Assembly: GCA_034433995.1 (NCBI GenBank)
Contig: DAOTZU010000228.1
Span: 1-10,703 of the forward strand
Reading direction: 5' to 3'
Length of the DNA stretch: 10,703 nucleotides
From: DAOTZU01 sp034433995
GTDB lineage: Bacteria; Chloroflexota; Anaerolineae; UBA1429
Part shown: piece by piece, positions 1 through 7,955 of the stretch
Position numbering within the stretch: the first letter of the stretch is position 1
Layout: each line of letters starts with the position of its first letter
Made by a program: the position numbers and the translations under genes
Notes under the pieces: model-generated
What the model was told of the DNA's origin: nothing
What the model saw: the letters and a program-made list of their open reading frames with translations, nothing else
The model's database searches: none

Positions 1-3000
1 GTTGGCTCTGTGCTCGTGGTGGGAGGGGGCATTGCCGGCATTCAGGCTTCGCTGGACCTGGCCGATTCCGGCTTCAAAGTGCACTTGGTGGAAAGCTCGC
101 CCTCCATCGGCGGCACCATGGCTCAGTTGGACAAGACTTTTCCCACCAACGATTGTTCCATGTGCATCCTCTCGCCCAAGGTGGTGGAGTGCGCCCGGCA
201 TCTCAATATTGAACTCATGACCTACGCCGAGCTGGAGGAGGTGCGGGGCGAACCGGGCAACTTGACCGTGAAGGTGCGCCACAAGCCGCGCTTTGTCAAC
301 CCGCTGCGCTGCACAGGCTGTTCCGAATGCACCAACGTTTGCCCCGTCGAGGTGCCCAACGCCTACGATGAGAACCTGGCCCTGCGCAAGGCCATCTATC
401 GCCCCTACCCGCAGGCCGTGCCCAATATCTTTGCCATCGATAAACGGGGCACTTCTCCCTGCAAGGCGGCCTGTCCGGCGGGCACCAGCGCCCAGGGTTA
501 CATCGCCCTCATCGCCAAAGGGCGCTACGCCGAGGCCTTGGAGCTGAGCCGCAAGGCCAACCCCTTCACCGCCGTCTGCGGGCGGGTCTGTTACCATCCG
601 TGCGAGACGGCCTGCAGCCGCCAGCTCCTGGGCGAGGAGCCCCTGGCCATCGCCGGCCTCAAGCGTTTCATGGCCGATTGGGCCTATCAGCACGGCGACC
701 AGCCGGTGCAGCCCGTGCCCGTCACCCGGAAGGAGAAGGTGGCCATCGTGGGGGCCGGCCCGGCGGGCCTCACCGCCGCCCGCGACCTGGCCCTCCTGGG
801 CTACGAGGTGACAGTCTATGAGGCCAAACCCAAGCCCGGCGGCATGCTGCGCTACGGCATCCCCGATTACCGCCTGCCGCCGGAGGTGCTGGACCAGGAT
901 ATCCGCCGCATCACCGATCTCGGGGTCAAGATCCTCACCAACACCCCGGTGCGCGACCTGGACGCGCTGCAACAAAAGTACCAGGCCGTGCTGCTCAGCA
1001 TCGGCGCCCACGCCTCGCCGGCCATGCGCATTCCGGGCGAGGACCTGGCCGGCGTCTATACCGCCATCGATTTCCTGGCGCGGGTCAACTCGGGCGAGCG
1101 CCCGCAAGTGGGCCACAAGGTGGTGGTGGTGGGTGGCGGCAACACGGCCATGGACGCGGCCCGCTGCGCCCGCCGCCTGGGGGCCGAGGTGACCATCGTT
1201 TACCGCCGCTCCCGCGATGAAATGCCCGCCTATGCCTTTGAGGTGGAGGAGGCCGAGGCCGAGGGGGTCCAGATCCGCTTCCTCACCAATCCGGTGCGGA
1301 TCTTGGGCGAGGACGGCAAGGTGGGCGGGTTAGAGCTGGTGCGCATGGCCCTGGGCGACCTGGACGCCAGCGGTCGCCGCCGCCCCGTGCCCATCGAGGG
1401 CTCCAACTATACCCTGGAAGCCGACACGGTGATCATGGCCATCGGCCAGACGCCGGATACCTCCTTCCTGCCCAAGGATTTGCGCATCACCCGCCAGGGG
1501 ACCATCGGCTACGACGAAGAGAACCTGGCCACCAGCCGGCCGGGCGTGTTCGCGGCCGGCGATGCCGCCAGCGGCCCCCGCAGCGCCATCGAGGCCGTGG
1601 GGATGGGGCATCGCGCCGCCGAGGCGATCCATCGGTACCTCTCCGGCGAACAGATCACGTTCGTGCCCCGCATTCGCCCCGAGGAAGTGGTGGCCCTGGA
1701 GCGCAGCGAGGTGGCCCAGCGGGTACAAAAGGGCGAGGTGCAGCGGCGGCCGCGGGCGCGGATGGCCGAGCGACCCGTAGAGGAGCGGCTGCAGAGTTTC
1801 GCCGAGGTGAGCTTGGGGTTCACCGAGGAGCAAGCCCTGGCCGAGGCCCAGCGCTGCCTGAACTGTGGCATCTGCTCCGAATGCTACCGCTGCGTGGACG
1901 CCTGCAAACCCGGCGCCATCGATCATACCTTCCGCGAGACCTATTCTGAGCTGAACGTGGGGGCCATTCTCTTGGCCACCGGTTTCGACGAGTTCGACGC
2001 CCGGCGCAAGTACGAGCTGGGCTATAGCCGCTTCGCCGACGTGGTCACCAGCATCGAGTTCGAGCGGCTGCTCTCCGCCTCCGGCCCCTGCGCGGGGCAC
2101 GTGCGCCGCCCCTCCGATGGCAAGGAGCCTCACCGCATCGCCTTCCTGCAATGCGTCGGCTCACGGGACCAGCAATGCGGCAACACCTACTGCTCCTCGG
2201 TGTGCTGCATGTACGCCATCAAAGAGGCCGTCATCGCCAAGGAGCACGACCGCAACGTGCAGGCGACGATCTTTTTCATGGACATGCGCGCCTTTGGCAA
2301 GGATTTCGATAAATACTATGAGCGCGCCCGCGATGAATACGGCGTGCGGTTCATCCGCTCGCGGGTGGCCAAGGTGGAGCGCAAGGCCAACGGCAACTTG
2401 GATGTCGTCTATGTCACCGAGGATGAGCGGCTCATCCACGAAGAGTTCGACCTGGTGGTCCTCTCGGTGGGGCTGGAGCCCTCCAAGGGGACGCGGCAAT
2501 TGATCGAGAAGCTGGGCTTGCGCCGAGGCGAGGGCGGGTTCGTCCACTCCGAGGAGTTTGACCCGTTGAGCACCTCGCGGCCGGGCATCTATGTCTGCGG
2601 GGTGGCCAACGGCCCCAAGGATATCCCCGAGACGGTGATGCAGGCCAGCGGCGCGGCCGCCCAGGCCGGCGCTCTCCTGGCCCCGGCGCGGGGCACGCTG
2701 GCCCGGCAAAAGGAATATCCGCCCGAGATCGACATCTCTGGCGATCCTCCGCGGGTGGGGGTGTTCGTCTGTCATTGCGGCATCAACATCGCTGGCACGG
2801 TGGACGTGAAGGCGGTAGAGGAATATGCCCGCACTTTGCCTTATGTGGTCTACGCCGGGCGCAACCTCTTTACCTGTTCGCAGGATACCCAGGAGACGAT
2901 GAAGGAGGTCATCCGCCAGCACGGCATCAACCGGGTGGTGGTGGCGTCTTGCTCGCCGCGCACCCACGAGCCGCTCTTCCAGGAGACGATCCACGAGGTG

Positions 3001-4473
3001 GGCCTCAACCCCTATCTCTTTGAGCTGGCCAACATTCGCGACCAATGCTCCTGGGTGCACATGCAGCTCCCCTTGGAGGCCACCGAGAAGGCCAAAGACT
3101 TGGTGCGCATGGCGGTGAACCGGGTAGTCTACAACCGTCCCCTCCACGGCCGGCCGTTGCCCGTCACCCACAGCGCCCTGGTGGTGGGCGGGGGCGTTGC
3201 GGGCCTCACGGCGGCCCTGCAGATGGCGGGCCAAGGGTACGACGTGGCCCTCATCGAGCGCGAAGGGGAGCTGGGCGGCAACGCCCGCCACATCCACAGC
3301 ACCCTGCGCCATGAGAACGTGCAAGAATGGCTGCAAGGGCTGATCGCCCAGGTGTACGCCAACCCCCGCATCAAGGTCTATACCCACGCCACGCTGCAAA
3401 AGGTGGATGGCTTTGTGGGCAATTTCCGCAGCGTCATCACCCAAGAGGGGAACGGCCGCGGGCCCACGGAGGTGACCATTGACCACGGCGTGGTGATTCT
3501 GGCCACCGGCGCCGAGGAGCGCCAGACGACGGCCTACCTCCGCGGCCAGGATCCCCGCGTCCTCACCCAGCGGGAGCTGGAGGAAAAGCTGGCCCAAGGG
3601 CAATTCGCCCTGCCGCCACGAGGCACGGTGGTGATGATCCAATGCGTCGAATCGCGCACGCCGGAGCATCCTTATTGTAGCCGCGTGTGCTGCTCCCAGG
3701 CGCTGAAGAATGCCATCACCTTGAAGACGCGCTACCCCGAAAGCAACGTCTTTATCATCTACCGCGATATCCGCAGTTACGGCCTGCGGGAGAAATACTA
3801 CCAACAGGCACGCGATCTGGGCGTGCTCTTTATCCGCTACGACCTACAGCCGGATGAGCACGGCCACGGCGGGCTGCCGCAGGTGGAACGGCGCGACGGG
3901 CAACTGTGGGTGAAGGTGTTCGATCCTCTCATCCAGCAAGAGATCGCCCTGGCCGCCGATTATCTGGCCCTGAGCGTAGGCATTGGCCCGCGAGAGGATG
4001 CCGAGCACCTGGCCACCCTGTTCAAAGTGCCCCTCAACGCGGAGAAATTCTTCCTTGAGGCGCATATGAAGCTGCGCCCGGTGGATTTTGCCACCGAGGG
4101 GGTCTATCTCGCCGGCATGGCCCACAGCCCGAAGTTTGTCGAGGAAGCCATCATCCAGGCGTCGGCGGCCGTCTCTCGCGCCTGCACGGTGCTCTCCAAG
4201 AAGGAGCTGATGTCGGCTGGGTCCATCGCCTCGGTGGATCAGCTCTGCTGCGTGGCCTGCGGCGATTGTGTCAAGATCTGCCCCTACCAGGCCATCTCCA
4301 TGGTCAACAAGGAGGTCACGCGGCGCAACTTTAAGGATTGCGCCGAGGTGAACCCGGCGCTGTGCAAAGGCTGCGGCGCGTGCACGGCGGCCTGCCGTTC
4401 GGGATGCATCACCCTGGATGGGTTCGACGATGTGCAGCTCATGGCGCAGATCTCGGCGTTGGTGGCAGATTAG
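1..4473 (+). CDS. hdrA: Giant HdrA-GltD-HdrA fusion flavoprotein (5' end outside window)
   Basis: Likely a soluble electron-bifurcating or electron-confurcating flavin/Fe-S subunit related to heterodisulfide reductase A. The frame is open from base 1 (codon 1 = residue 1 here), so the GTG at 10 is inside the Rossmann strand and cannot be the start; the true start lies upstream. Visible domains: FAD site GGGIAG (8-13); Cys 52, 55 and 64; ferredoxin motif C104/107/110/114; GltD/NfnB-like insert with C154, 158, 193, 197, 201, 205, FAD site GAGPAG (251-256), NAD(P)H site GGGNTA (378-383) and YRRSRDEMP (401 on); Cys-rich motif C619-C635; rest of HdrA module 1 with C718-x12-C731-x3-C735-C736; HdrA N-terminal-type domain from about 920 (VCHCG); second FAD site GGGVAG (1063-1068); C1215, 1226, 1230, 1231; two C-terminal [4Fe-4S] motifs (1417-1427, 1455-1465). 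Canonical HdrA is about 650 residues, so this is a double HdrA plus an insert. Cofactor count and bifurcation are inferred from the families. The next gene, mvhD/flxD, is a known HdrA partner. Confidence 0.93.
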   Translation, partial: VGSVLVVGGGIAGIQASLDLADSGFKVHLVESSPSIGGTMAQLDKTFPTNDCSMCILSPKVVECARHLNIELMTYAELEEVRGEPGNLTVKVRHKPRFVNPLRCTGCSECTNVCPVEVPNAYDENLALRKAIYRPYPQAVPNIFAIDKRGTSPCKAACPAGTSAQGYIALIAKGRYAEALELSRKANPFTAVCGRVCYHPCETACSRQLLGEEPLAIAGLKRFMADWAYQHGDQPVQPVPVTRKEKVAIVGAGPAGLTAARDLALLGYEVTVYEAKPKPGGMLRYGIPDYRLPPEVLDQDIRRITDLGVKILTNTPVRDLDALQQKYQAVLLSIGAHASPAMRIPGEDLAGVYTAIDFLARVNSGERPQVGHKVVVVGGGNTAMDAARCARRLGAEVTIVYRRSRDEMPAYAFEVEEAEAEGVQIRFLTNPVRILGEDGKVGGLELVRMALGDLDASGRRRPVPIEGSNYTLEADTVIMAIGQTPDTSFLPKDLRITRQGTIGYDEENLATSRPGVFAAGDAASGPRSAIEAVGMGHRAAEAIHRYLSGEQITFVPRIRPEEVVALERSEVAQRVQKGEVQRRPRARMAERPVEERLQSFAEVSLGFTEEQALAEAQRCLNCGICSECYRCVDACKPGAIDHTFRETYSELNVGAILLATGFDEFDARRKYELGYSRFADVVTSIEFERLLSASGPCAGHVRRPSDGKEPHRIAFLQCVGSRDQQCGNTYCSSVCCMYAIKEAVIAKEHDRNVQATIFFMDMRAFGKDFDKYYERARDEYGVRFIRSRVAKVERKANGNLDVVYVTEDERLIHEEFDLVVLSVGLEPSKGTRQLIEKLGLRRGEGGFVHSEEFDPLSTSRPGIYVCGVANGPKDIPETVMQASGAAAQAGALLAPARGTLARQKEYPPEIDISGDPPRVGVFVCHCGINIAGTVDVKAVEEYARTLPYVVYAGRNLFTCSQDTQETMKEVIRQHGINRVVVASCSPRTHEPLFQETIHEVGLNPYLFELANIRDQCSWVHMQLPLEATEKAKDLVRMAVNRVVYNRPLHGRPLPVTHSALVVGGGVAGLTAALQMAGQGYDVALIEREGELGGNARHIHSTLRHENVQEWLQGLIAQVYANPRIKVYTHATLQKVDGFVGNFRSVITQEGNGRGPTEVTIDHGVVILATGAEERQTTAYLRGQDPRVLTQRELEEKLAQGQFALPPRGTVVMIQCVESRTPEHPYCSRVCCSQALKNAITLKTRYPESNVFIIYRDIRSYGLREKYYQQARDLGVLFIRYDLQPDEHGHGGLPQVERRDGQLWVKVFDPLIQQEIALAADYLALSVGIGPREDAEHLATLFKVPLNAEKFFLEAHMKLRPVDFATEGVYLAGMAHSPKFVEEAIIQASAAVSRACTVLSKKELMSAGSIASVDQLCCVACGDCVKICPYQAISMVNKEVTRRNFKDCAEVNPALCKGCGACTAACRSGCITLDGFDDVQLMAQISALVAD

Positions 4474-4489
4474 CAATTAGCCATCGGCA

Positions 4490-4533
4490 GTCAGCTTTTG
4501 CTGTTGGCTGACGGCTGAAAGCTGACAGCTTAC
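4490..4533. repeat. Degenerate 7-bp tandem repeat with a 9-bp inverted repeat
   Basis: The 72-nt gap between hdrA and mvhD contains four consecutive imperfect heptamers: GGCTGAC (4506-4512), GGCTGAA (4513-4519), AGCTGAC (4520-4526) and AGCTTAC (4527-4533). The strand-reversed form GTCAGCTTT (4490-4498) pairs perfectly with AAAGCTGAC (4518-4526), giving a 9-bp stem with a 19-nt loop. There is no T-run after it, so it does not look like an intrinsic terminator. It could be a dispersed intergenic repeat or an mRNA processing or stabilising hairpin inside the operon. The mvhD ribosome binding site (GAGGAA, 4534-4539) follows directly. Confidence 0.6.
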
Positions 4534-4545
4534 GAGGAACATAGC

Positions 4546-5016
4546 ATGACCGAATCAACGACGGCAAAACCTTGGGAACCCAAAATCTTGGCCTTTCTTT
4601 GCAACTGGTGCTCTTACGCTGGGGCGGATCTGGCCGGAACCTCGCGCATCCAATATCCGCCCAACGTGCGGGTCATCCGCGTGCCCTGTTCGGGGCGGGT
4701 GAACCCCATCTTTATCGTCGAGGCGCTGCGCCAGGGGGCCGATGGCGTGTTGGTCTCCGGTTGCCACCCCGGCGATTGCCACTATTTGGCCGGCAACTAT
4801 TACGCCCGGCGGCGTTTTGCCTTGCTCCAACGTTATCTCGAATATTTGGGCATCGAGAAGGGGCGGGTGCAATTCTCCTGGGTCTCGGCCTCCGAGGGGG
4901 CCCGTTTTGCCGAGGTGGTGACCCGGGTGACGGAGGATGTAAAGAAACTCGGCCCCGCCCGTCATCTGAACATCCGCATCGCCGCCATCAACGAGAGCGA
5001 GCCAGAGGCGAGATGA
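4546..5016 (+). CDS. mvhD: MvhD/FlxD-type iron-sulfur electron-transfer subunit
   Basis: A 156-residue protein of the MvhD/FlxD (hydrogenase iron-sulfur delta subunit) family. In this family a [2Fe-2S] protein passes electrons from a hydrogenase or an NAD(P)H-oxidising module to HdrA. Visible hallmarks are CNWCSY (C19, C22), PCSGR (C48) and the GCHPGDCHY block (C73, C78), i.e. five cysteines, with the family GADGVLV segment before GCHPG. Length is normal for a stand-alone MvhD. The ATG at 4546 is preceded by GAGGAA with a 6-nt spacer. The stop overlaps the next start in ATGA (5013-5016), indicating translational coupling. With flxB and flxA downstream and no hydrogenase large subunit, FlxD is the more apt name; the electron donor is probably NAD(P)H rather than H2 (inference). 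Cytoplasmic: no signal peptide or membrane segment. Confidence 0.93.
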   Translation: MTESTTAKPWEPKILAFLCNWCSYAGADLAGTSRIQYPPNVRVIRVPCSGRVNPIFIVEALRQGADGVLVSGCHPGDCHYLAGNYYARRRFALLQRYLEYLGIEKGRVQFSWVSASEGARFAEVVTRVTEDVKKLGPARHLNIRIAAINESEPEAR

Positions 5017-5960
5017 ACGCACTACCCCAAACCATCCGTGAGACCATTGCCCGCTGGCTGAGCGCCGGCGAGATCGAGCTCTTTATCGGTTGGGAGGCCG
5101 GCACCATCCCCTTGCGCGCCACCCCCGCCTTTATCCGCAAGGCCGAAGAGGTGGAGCGCTTGATCTGGGATGCCACCTGCGAGAACAACCTGGTCAACTT
5201 TTTGCCCAAGTACAAGGGCAAGAAGGTGGGCTTGATGGTCAAGGGCTGCGACGCCCGCGCCGTGGTCGGCCTCTTGCAGGAAGGACAGATGATCCGCGAG
5301 AACCTGCGCATCGTTGGGGTGAGCTGCCCAGGGGTGGTGGACCCGCGCAAGGTGGCCCGTCGGCTGGGCATCCCCGTGGAGGATCTGGACGAGGCCCAGG
5401 CCGAAGGAGACGAGGTGGTCGCCAACGGCCAACGTTTCCTGCTGGCAGAGGTGATCTATGACGTGTGCGCCGATTGCCGCCAGCACAACCCGAACATCTA
5501 TGATGTGGCCATGGGCGAGGAGGTGGCCGATCCCGCCGGGGATCCCTTTGCCCATGTGCGCGCCATGGAGGCCCTGAGCGCCGAGGAGCGTTGGGCCCGG
5601 TTCGCCGGCGAGCTCCAGCGCTGCAACCTGTGCTACGCCTGCCGCAACGCCTGCCCGCTGTGCTATTGCAACGTCTGCTTTGCCGACCGGACCATGCCCC
5701 GCTGGGTCTACCAAAGCGATCGGCCGGAGGATGTGCAGTTTTACCAGATCATGCGCACCTTCCACCTGGCCGGGCGTTGCGTGGGCTGCGGCGCGTGCAC
5801 CCGGGCCTGCCCACAGGGGATCAACCTGCGGCTGTTCTTGGACAAGCTGCGGCTGGATGTACAGGAGCTGTACGGGTACGTGGCCGGCACCGACCCGAAC
5901 GCCAAGCCACCGCTCACAACCTACCGCGAAAAAGAGGATTACAACGATTTCGTGCTCTAG
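5013..5960 (+). CDS. FlxC-like multi-cluster ferredoxin with FrhB/FdhB-like N-terminal part
   Basis: A 315-residue cytoplasmic Fe-S protein. The start at 5013 is chosen because it overlaps the mvhD stop (ATGA) and follows AGAGG; the frame is open further upstream, but only as a shadow of mvhD. The N-terminal half has VKGCDAR (C79) and GVSCPGVVD (C105), resembling the C-terminal part of the F420 hydrogenase/formate dehydrogenase beta-subunit family. Later come C152/C155, a dense cluster C204, 207, 210, 214, 217, 219, 222, and a classical [4Fe-4S] motif C256, 259, 262, 266-P. At least two [4Fe-4S] clusters are therefore likely. Its place between mvhD/flxD and flxB fits the FlxC position of flx operons, which rests on synteny and general similarity. 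Role: wire between the NAD(P)H-oxidising FlxA/FlxB part and FlxD-HdrA. No substrate can be assigned; F420 use is not demonstrated. Confidence 0.85.
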   Translation: MNALPQTIRETIARWLSAGEIELFIGWEAGTIPLRATPAFIRKAEEVERLIWDATCENNLVNFLPKYKGKKVGLMVKGCDARAVVGLLQEGQMIRENLRIVGVSCPGVVDPRKVARRLGIPVEDLDEAQAEGDEVVANGQRFLLAEVIYDVCADCRQHNPNIYDVAMGEEVADPAGDPFAHVRAMEALSAEERWARFAGELQRCNLCYACRNACPLCYCNVCFADRTMPRWVYQSDRPEDVQFYQIMRTFHLAGRCVGCGACTRACPQGINLRLFLDKLRLDVQELYGYVAGTDPNAKPPLTTYREKEDYNDFVL

Positions 5961-5994
5961 TGGCCTAGGCCGAGCCCTCGTGGCTCTGACTTGT

Positions 5995-6000
5995 GGGGGG
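5995..6000 (+). promoter_or_regulatory. G-run ribosome binding site deciding the flxB start
   Basis: A GGGGGG run sits 8 nt before the GTG at 6009. The TTG at 5991 precedes the run and the ATG at 6021 is 20 nt beyond it with no closer purine-rich site, so GTG 6009 is the best-supported start. The ATG at 6021 (protein beginning MLTKDRL) remains possible because family members often begin close to this point. Confidence 0.5.
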
Positions 6001-6008
6001 ATAGCGTT

Positions 6009-7052
6009 GTGGATGTCTTGATGCTCACCAAAGATCGTTTGAGCGCCTTTGTGGAGGCGCTGATGCGCCGCTACAGGGTGTTTGCCCCGGTGCGGCGCGC
6101 CGAGGAGCTGCGTTTTGAGGCCCTCTCCTCCGCCGACGAGGCCGTGTTGGACTATCGCAACACCCTCAAAGCCCCGAAAGGGATCCTGCTGCCCCAGACG
6201 GAATGCTTGATCCGCTTCCAGCGTCCCCTGGATCAGTTCAACGCCGTGGATGCGGTGCCTTTGGAAGCAGCCCCCACGGTTATCTTGGGCGTGCGCCCGT
6301 GCGATGCCCGGAGTTTTCTCATGCTGGATCGGGTCTTTTGCCAAGGCAAATATACGGACCCCTATTACAAGGCGCGGCGCGAGGCTACGTGGATCATCAG
6401 CCTGGCCTGCGACCATCCCCGGCCCACCTGCTTTTGCCACGCCTTTGAGAGCGGTCCTTATGACAGCGCCGGCGCCGACATCTTGATGCGCGAGGCCGGC
6501 GACGCCTATCTGCTACAAGCCGTGAGCGACCGAGGCGCACAGCTCTTGGAGGGGCTGAACCTGCCCGCCGCCGATGTCGCCCATCTGGCCCAGGCCGAGG
6601 AGATCGAGGCCCAGGCCCGCGCCCGCCTGCGGGAGGTTACCCCCGTGAAGGGCATCGAAGAGGGGCTGGACCATCTTTTCGAGAGCAAGGTCTGGCAAGA
6701 GATCGCTGAAAAGTGTATCGCCTGCGGCACGTGCACCTACATCTGCCCGGAATGCCACTGCTTCAACATCGAAGATCGCGTCTTGCTTAGCCGGGGCGAG
6801 CGGGTGCGCAGTTGGGATGCGTGCATGTACAGCACTTTCACCCTCCACGCCTCCGGCCACAACCCCCGTCCCGACCAAGCCTCCCGCTGGCGGCAACGGG
6901 TGATGCACAAGTTCAACTATCTGCCACGGAATGTGGGGCTATACGGCTGTGTGGGCTGCGGACGCTGTGTCTTGGCCTGTCCTGTGCGGCTGGATATTCG
7001 CCAGGTGTTGCAGCGCGTCCGCGAGGCATGCGCCGCGCCAGATCGCGTGTAG
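6009..7052 (+). CDS. flxB: FlxB/HydB-type dicluster [4Fe-4S] electron-transfer subunit
   Basis: A 347-residue protein of the 4Fe-4S dicluster family that includes sulfhydrogenase beta subunits (HydB), AsrA and FlxB. It relays electrons between the flavin/NAD(P)H subunit (FlxA) and the other Fe-S subunits. Visible marks, numbered from GTG 6009: the VRPCDAR block, a DPYY...RR segment and a CFC motif in the N-terminal half; ferredoxin motif C236, 239, 242, 246 followed by ECHC (C249, C251); and a second motif C314, 317, 320, 324 near the C-terminus. Two [4Fe-4S] clusters are expected. The 48-nt gap to the previous gene holds a GGCCTAGGCC palindrome and a 5-bp hairpin but no convincing terminator, so it is read as the same operon. 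Separation from AsrA rests on the HdrA/MvhD neighbours and the absence of a sulfite reductase AsrC gene here. Confidence 0.88.
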   Translation: MDVLMLTKDRLSAFVEALMRRYRVFAPVRRAEELRFEALSSADEAVLDYRNTLKAPKGILLPQTECLIRFQRPLDQFNAVDAVPLEAAPTVILGVRPCDARSFLMLDRVFCQGKYTDPYYKARREATWIISLACDHPRPTCFCHAFESGPYDSAGADILMREAGDAYLLQAVSDRGAQLLEGLNLPAADVAHLAQAEEIEAQARARLREVTPVKGIEEGLDHLFESKVWQEIAEKCIACGTCTYICPECHCFNIEDRVLLSRGERVRSWDACMYSTFTLHASGHNPRPDQASRWRQRVMHKFNYLPRNVGLYGCVGCGRCVLACPVRLDIRQVLQRVREACAAPDRV

Positions 7053-7069
7053 GAGCCGATAAAACCGCC

Positions 7070-7945
7070 ATGAGCGCAACACGAGAATGCACCTGTGCCC
7101 AAGGGACTGACAACCCCTACCTGCCCACGAGCATGGTCATCCAGCGCATCGTGGATGAGACCGACGACCGCACCATCAAAAGCTTTGACCTGGCCTTTGT
7201 GCGGCCGGAGGACGCGGCCAACTTTCATTATACGCCCGGGCAGTTTTGTGAGCTTTCGGTGTTCGGCGTGGGCGAGGCGCCTTTTGGCATCGCCTCCTCG
7301 CCCACGGAGCAGGGGTTTGTGCGTTTCACCGTGAAAAAGGCGGGCGTGGTCACCTCCAAGCTCCACAGTCTCAAGCCAGGGGATGTCATCGGCATGCGCG
7401 GGCCGTTGGGCAACCATTTTCCCCTGGAGCTGATGCGCGGCAAGAACATCGTCGTCATCGGCGGCGGGTTCGCCTTCACCACCCTGCGCTCGCTGATCGT
7501 CTATCTCTTGGAGGGCGGGCAGCGGGATCAGTATGGCAAGATCACCGTCATCTATGGCGCGCGCACGCCGGGCCTGCTTATGTACCAACAGGATTTGGCC
7601 GCCTGGGAGGCCCGCGACGACATTTATATGGTGCAAACCATCGACGTCGCCGTCCCAGGGTGGACGCGCAAAGTGGGCTTTGTGCCCGCCGTCACCGAAG
7701 AAGTGGCCCCGGAAGCCGAGAACGCCGTCGCCATCATCTGTGGTCCCCCCATCATGATCCGCTTCACCCTACCCGTCATGACCAAGCTCGGCTTCCAGAA
7801 GGAACAGATCTATACCTCGCTGGAAAACCGCATGAAATGCGGCATCGGCAAATGTGGCCGTTGCAATGTGGGGCGCAAGTATGTCTGCGTGGATGGCCCC
7901 GTCTTTAGCATGGCCGAGCTGGCCGAGTTGCCGCCGGAATACTGA
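7070..7945 (+). CDS. flxA: FlxA/HydG-type FAD/NAD(P)H-binding [2Fe-2S] reductase subunit
   Basis: A 291-residue flavoprotein of the ferredoxin-reductase fold, related to PyrK (dihydroorotate dehydrogenase electron-transfer subunit), sulfhydrogenase gamma, AsrB and FlxA. It should exchange electrons between NAD(P)H, FAD and a [2Fe-2S] cluster. Visible: the family NPYLP opening, the FAD-binding region PGQF...EAPFGIASSP, the nucleotide-binding VIGGGFAFTTLRSL segment, the CGPP motif in the NAD domain, and a C-terminal [2Fe-2S] motif C257-x4-C262-x2-C265-x7-C273. ATG 7070 lies 17 nt after the flxB stop; AGGAG overlaps that stop with a rather long spacer of about 14 nt. The frame extends upstream into flxB, but those residues do not look like this family. 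It is the last gene of the hdrA-flx operon. NADH versus NADPH preference cannot be read from the sequence with confidence. Confidence 0.92.
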   Translation: MSATRECTCAQGTDNPYLPTSMVIQRIVDETDDRTIKSFDLAFVRPEDAANFHYTPGQFCELSVFGVGEAPFGIASSPTEQGFVRFTVKKAGVVTSKLHSLKPGDVIGMRGPLGNHFPLELMRGKNIVVIGGGFAFTTLRSLIVYLLEGGQRDQYGKITVIYGARTPGLLMYQQDLAAWEARDDIYMVQTIDVAVPGWTRKVGFVPAVTEEVAPEAENAVAIICGPPIMIRFTLPVMTKLGFQKEQIYTSLENRMKCGIGKCGRCNVGRKYVCVDGPVFSMAELAELPPEY

Positions 7946-7955
7946 GCAGAGAGCG

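Noticed and set aside
2161..3804. Long minus-strand open frame (547 codons) opposite hdrA
   Set aside because: It is an antisense shadow of a conserved Fe-S flavoprotein in GC-rich DNA, rich in His, Gly and Ala, with no recognisable domain.
10..4473. GTG at position 10 as the real start of the hdrA-like gene
   Set aside because: The FAD-binding beta strand begins before it (GSVLVVGGG) and the frame is open to base 1, so the start is upstream of the window.
5962..5971. GGCCTAGGCC perfect palindrome between the FlxC-like gene and flxB
   Set aside because: A 10-bp palindrome with no loop or second copy is too little to support an operator or other site.
5022..6440. Minus-strand open frame of 472 codons opposite the FlxC-like gene and flxB
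   Set aside because: Shadow of two Fe-S protein genes that carry complete cysteine motifs on the + strand.
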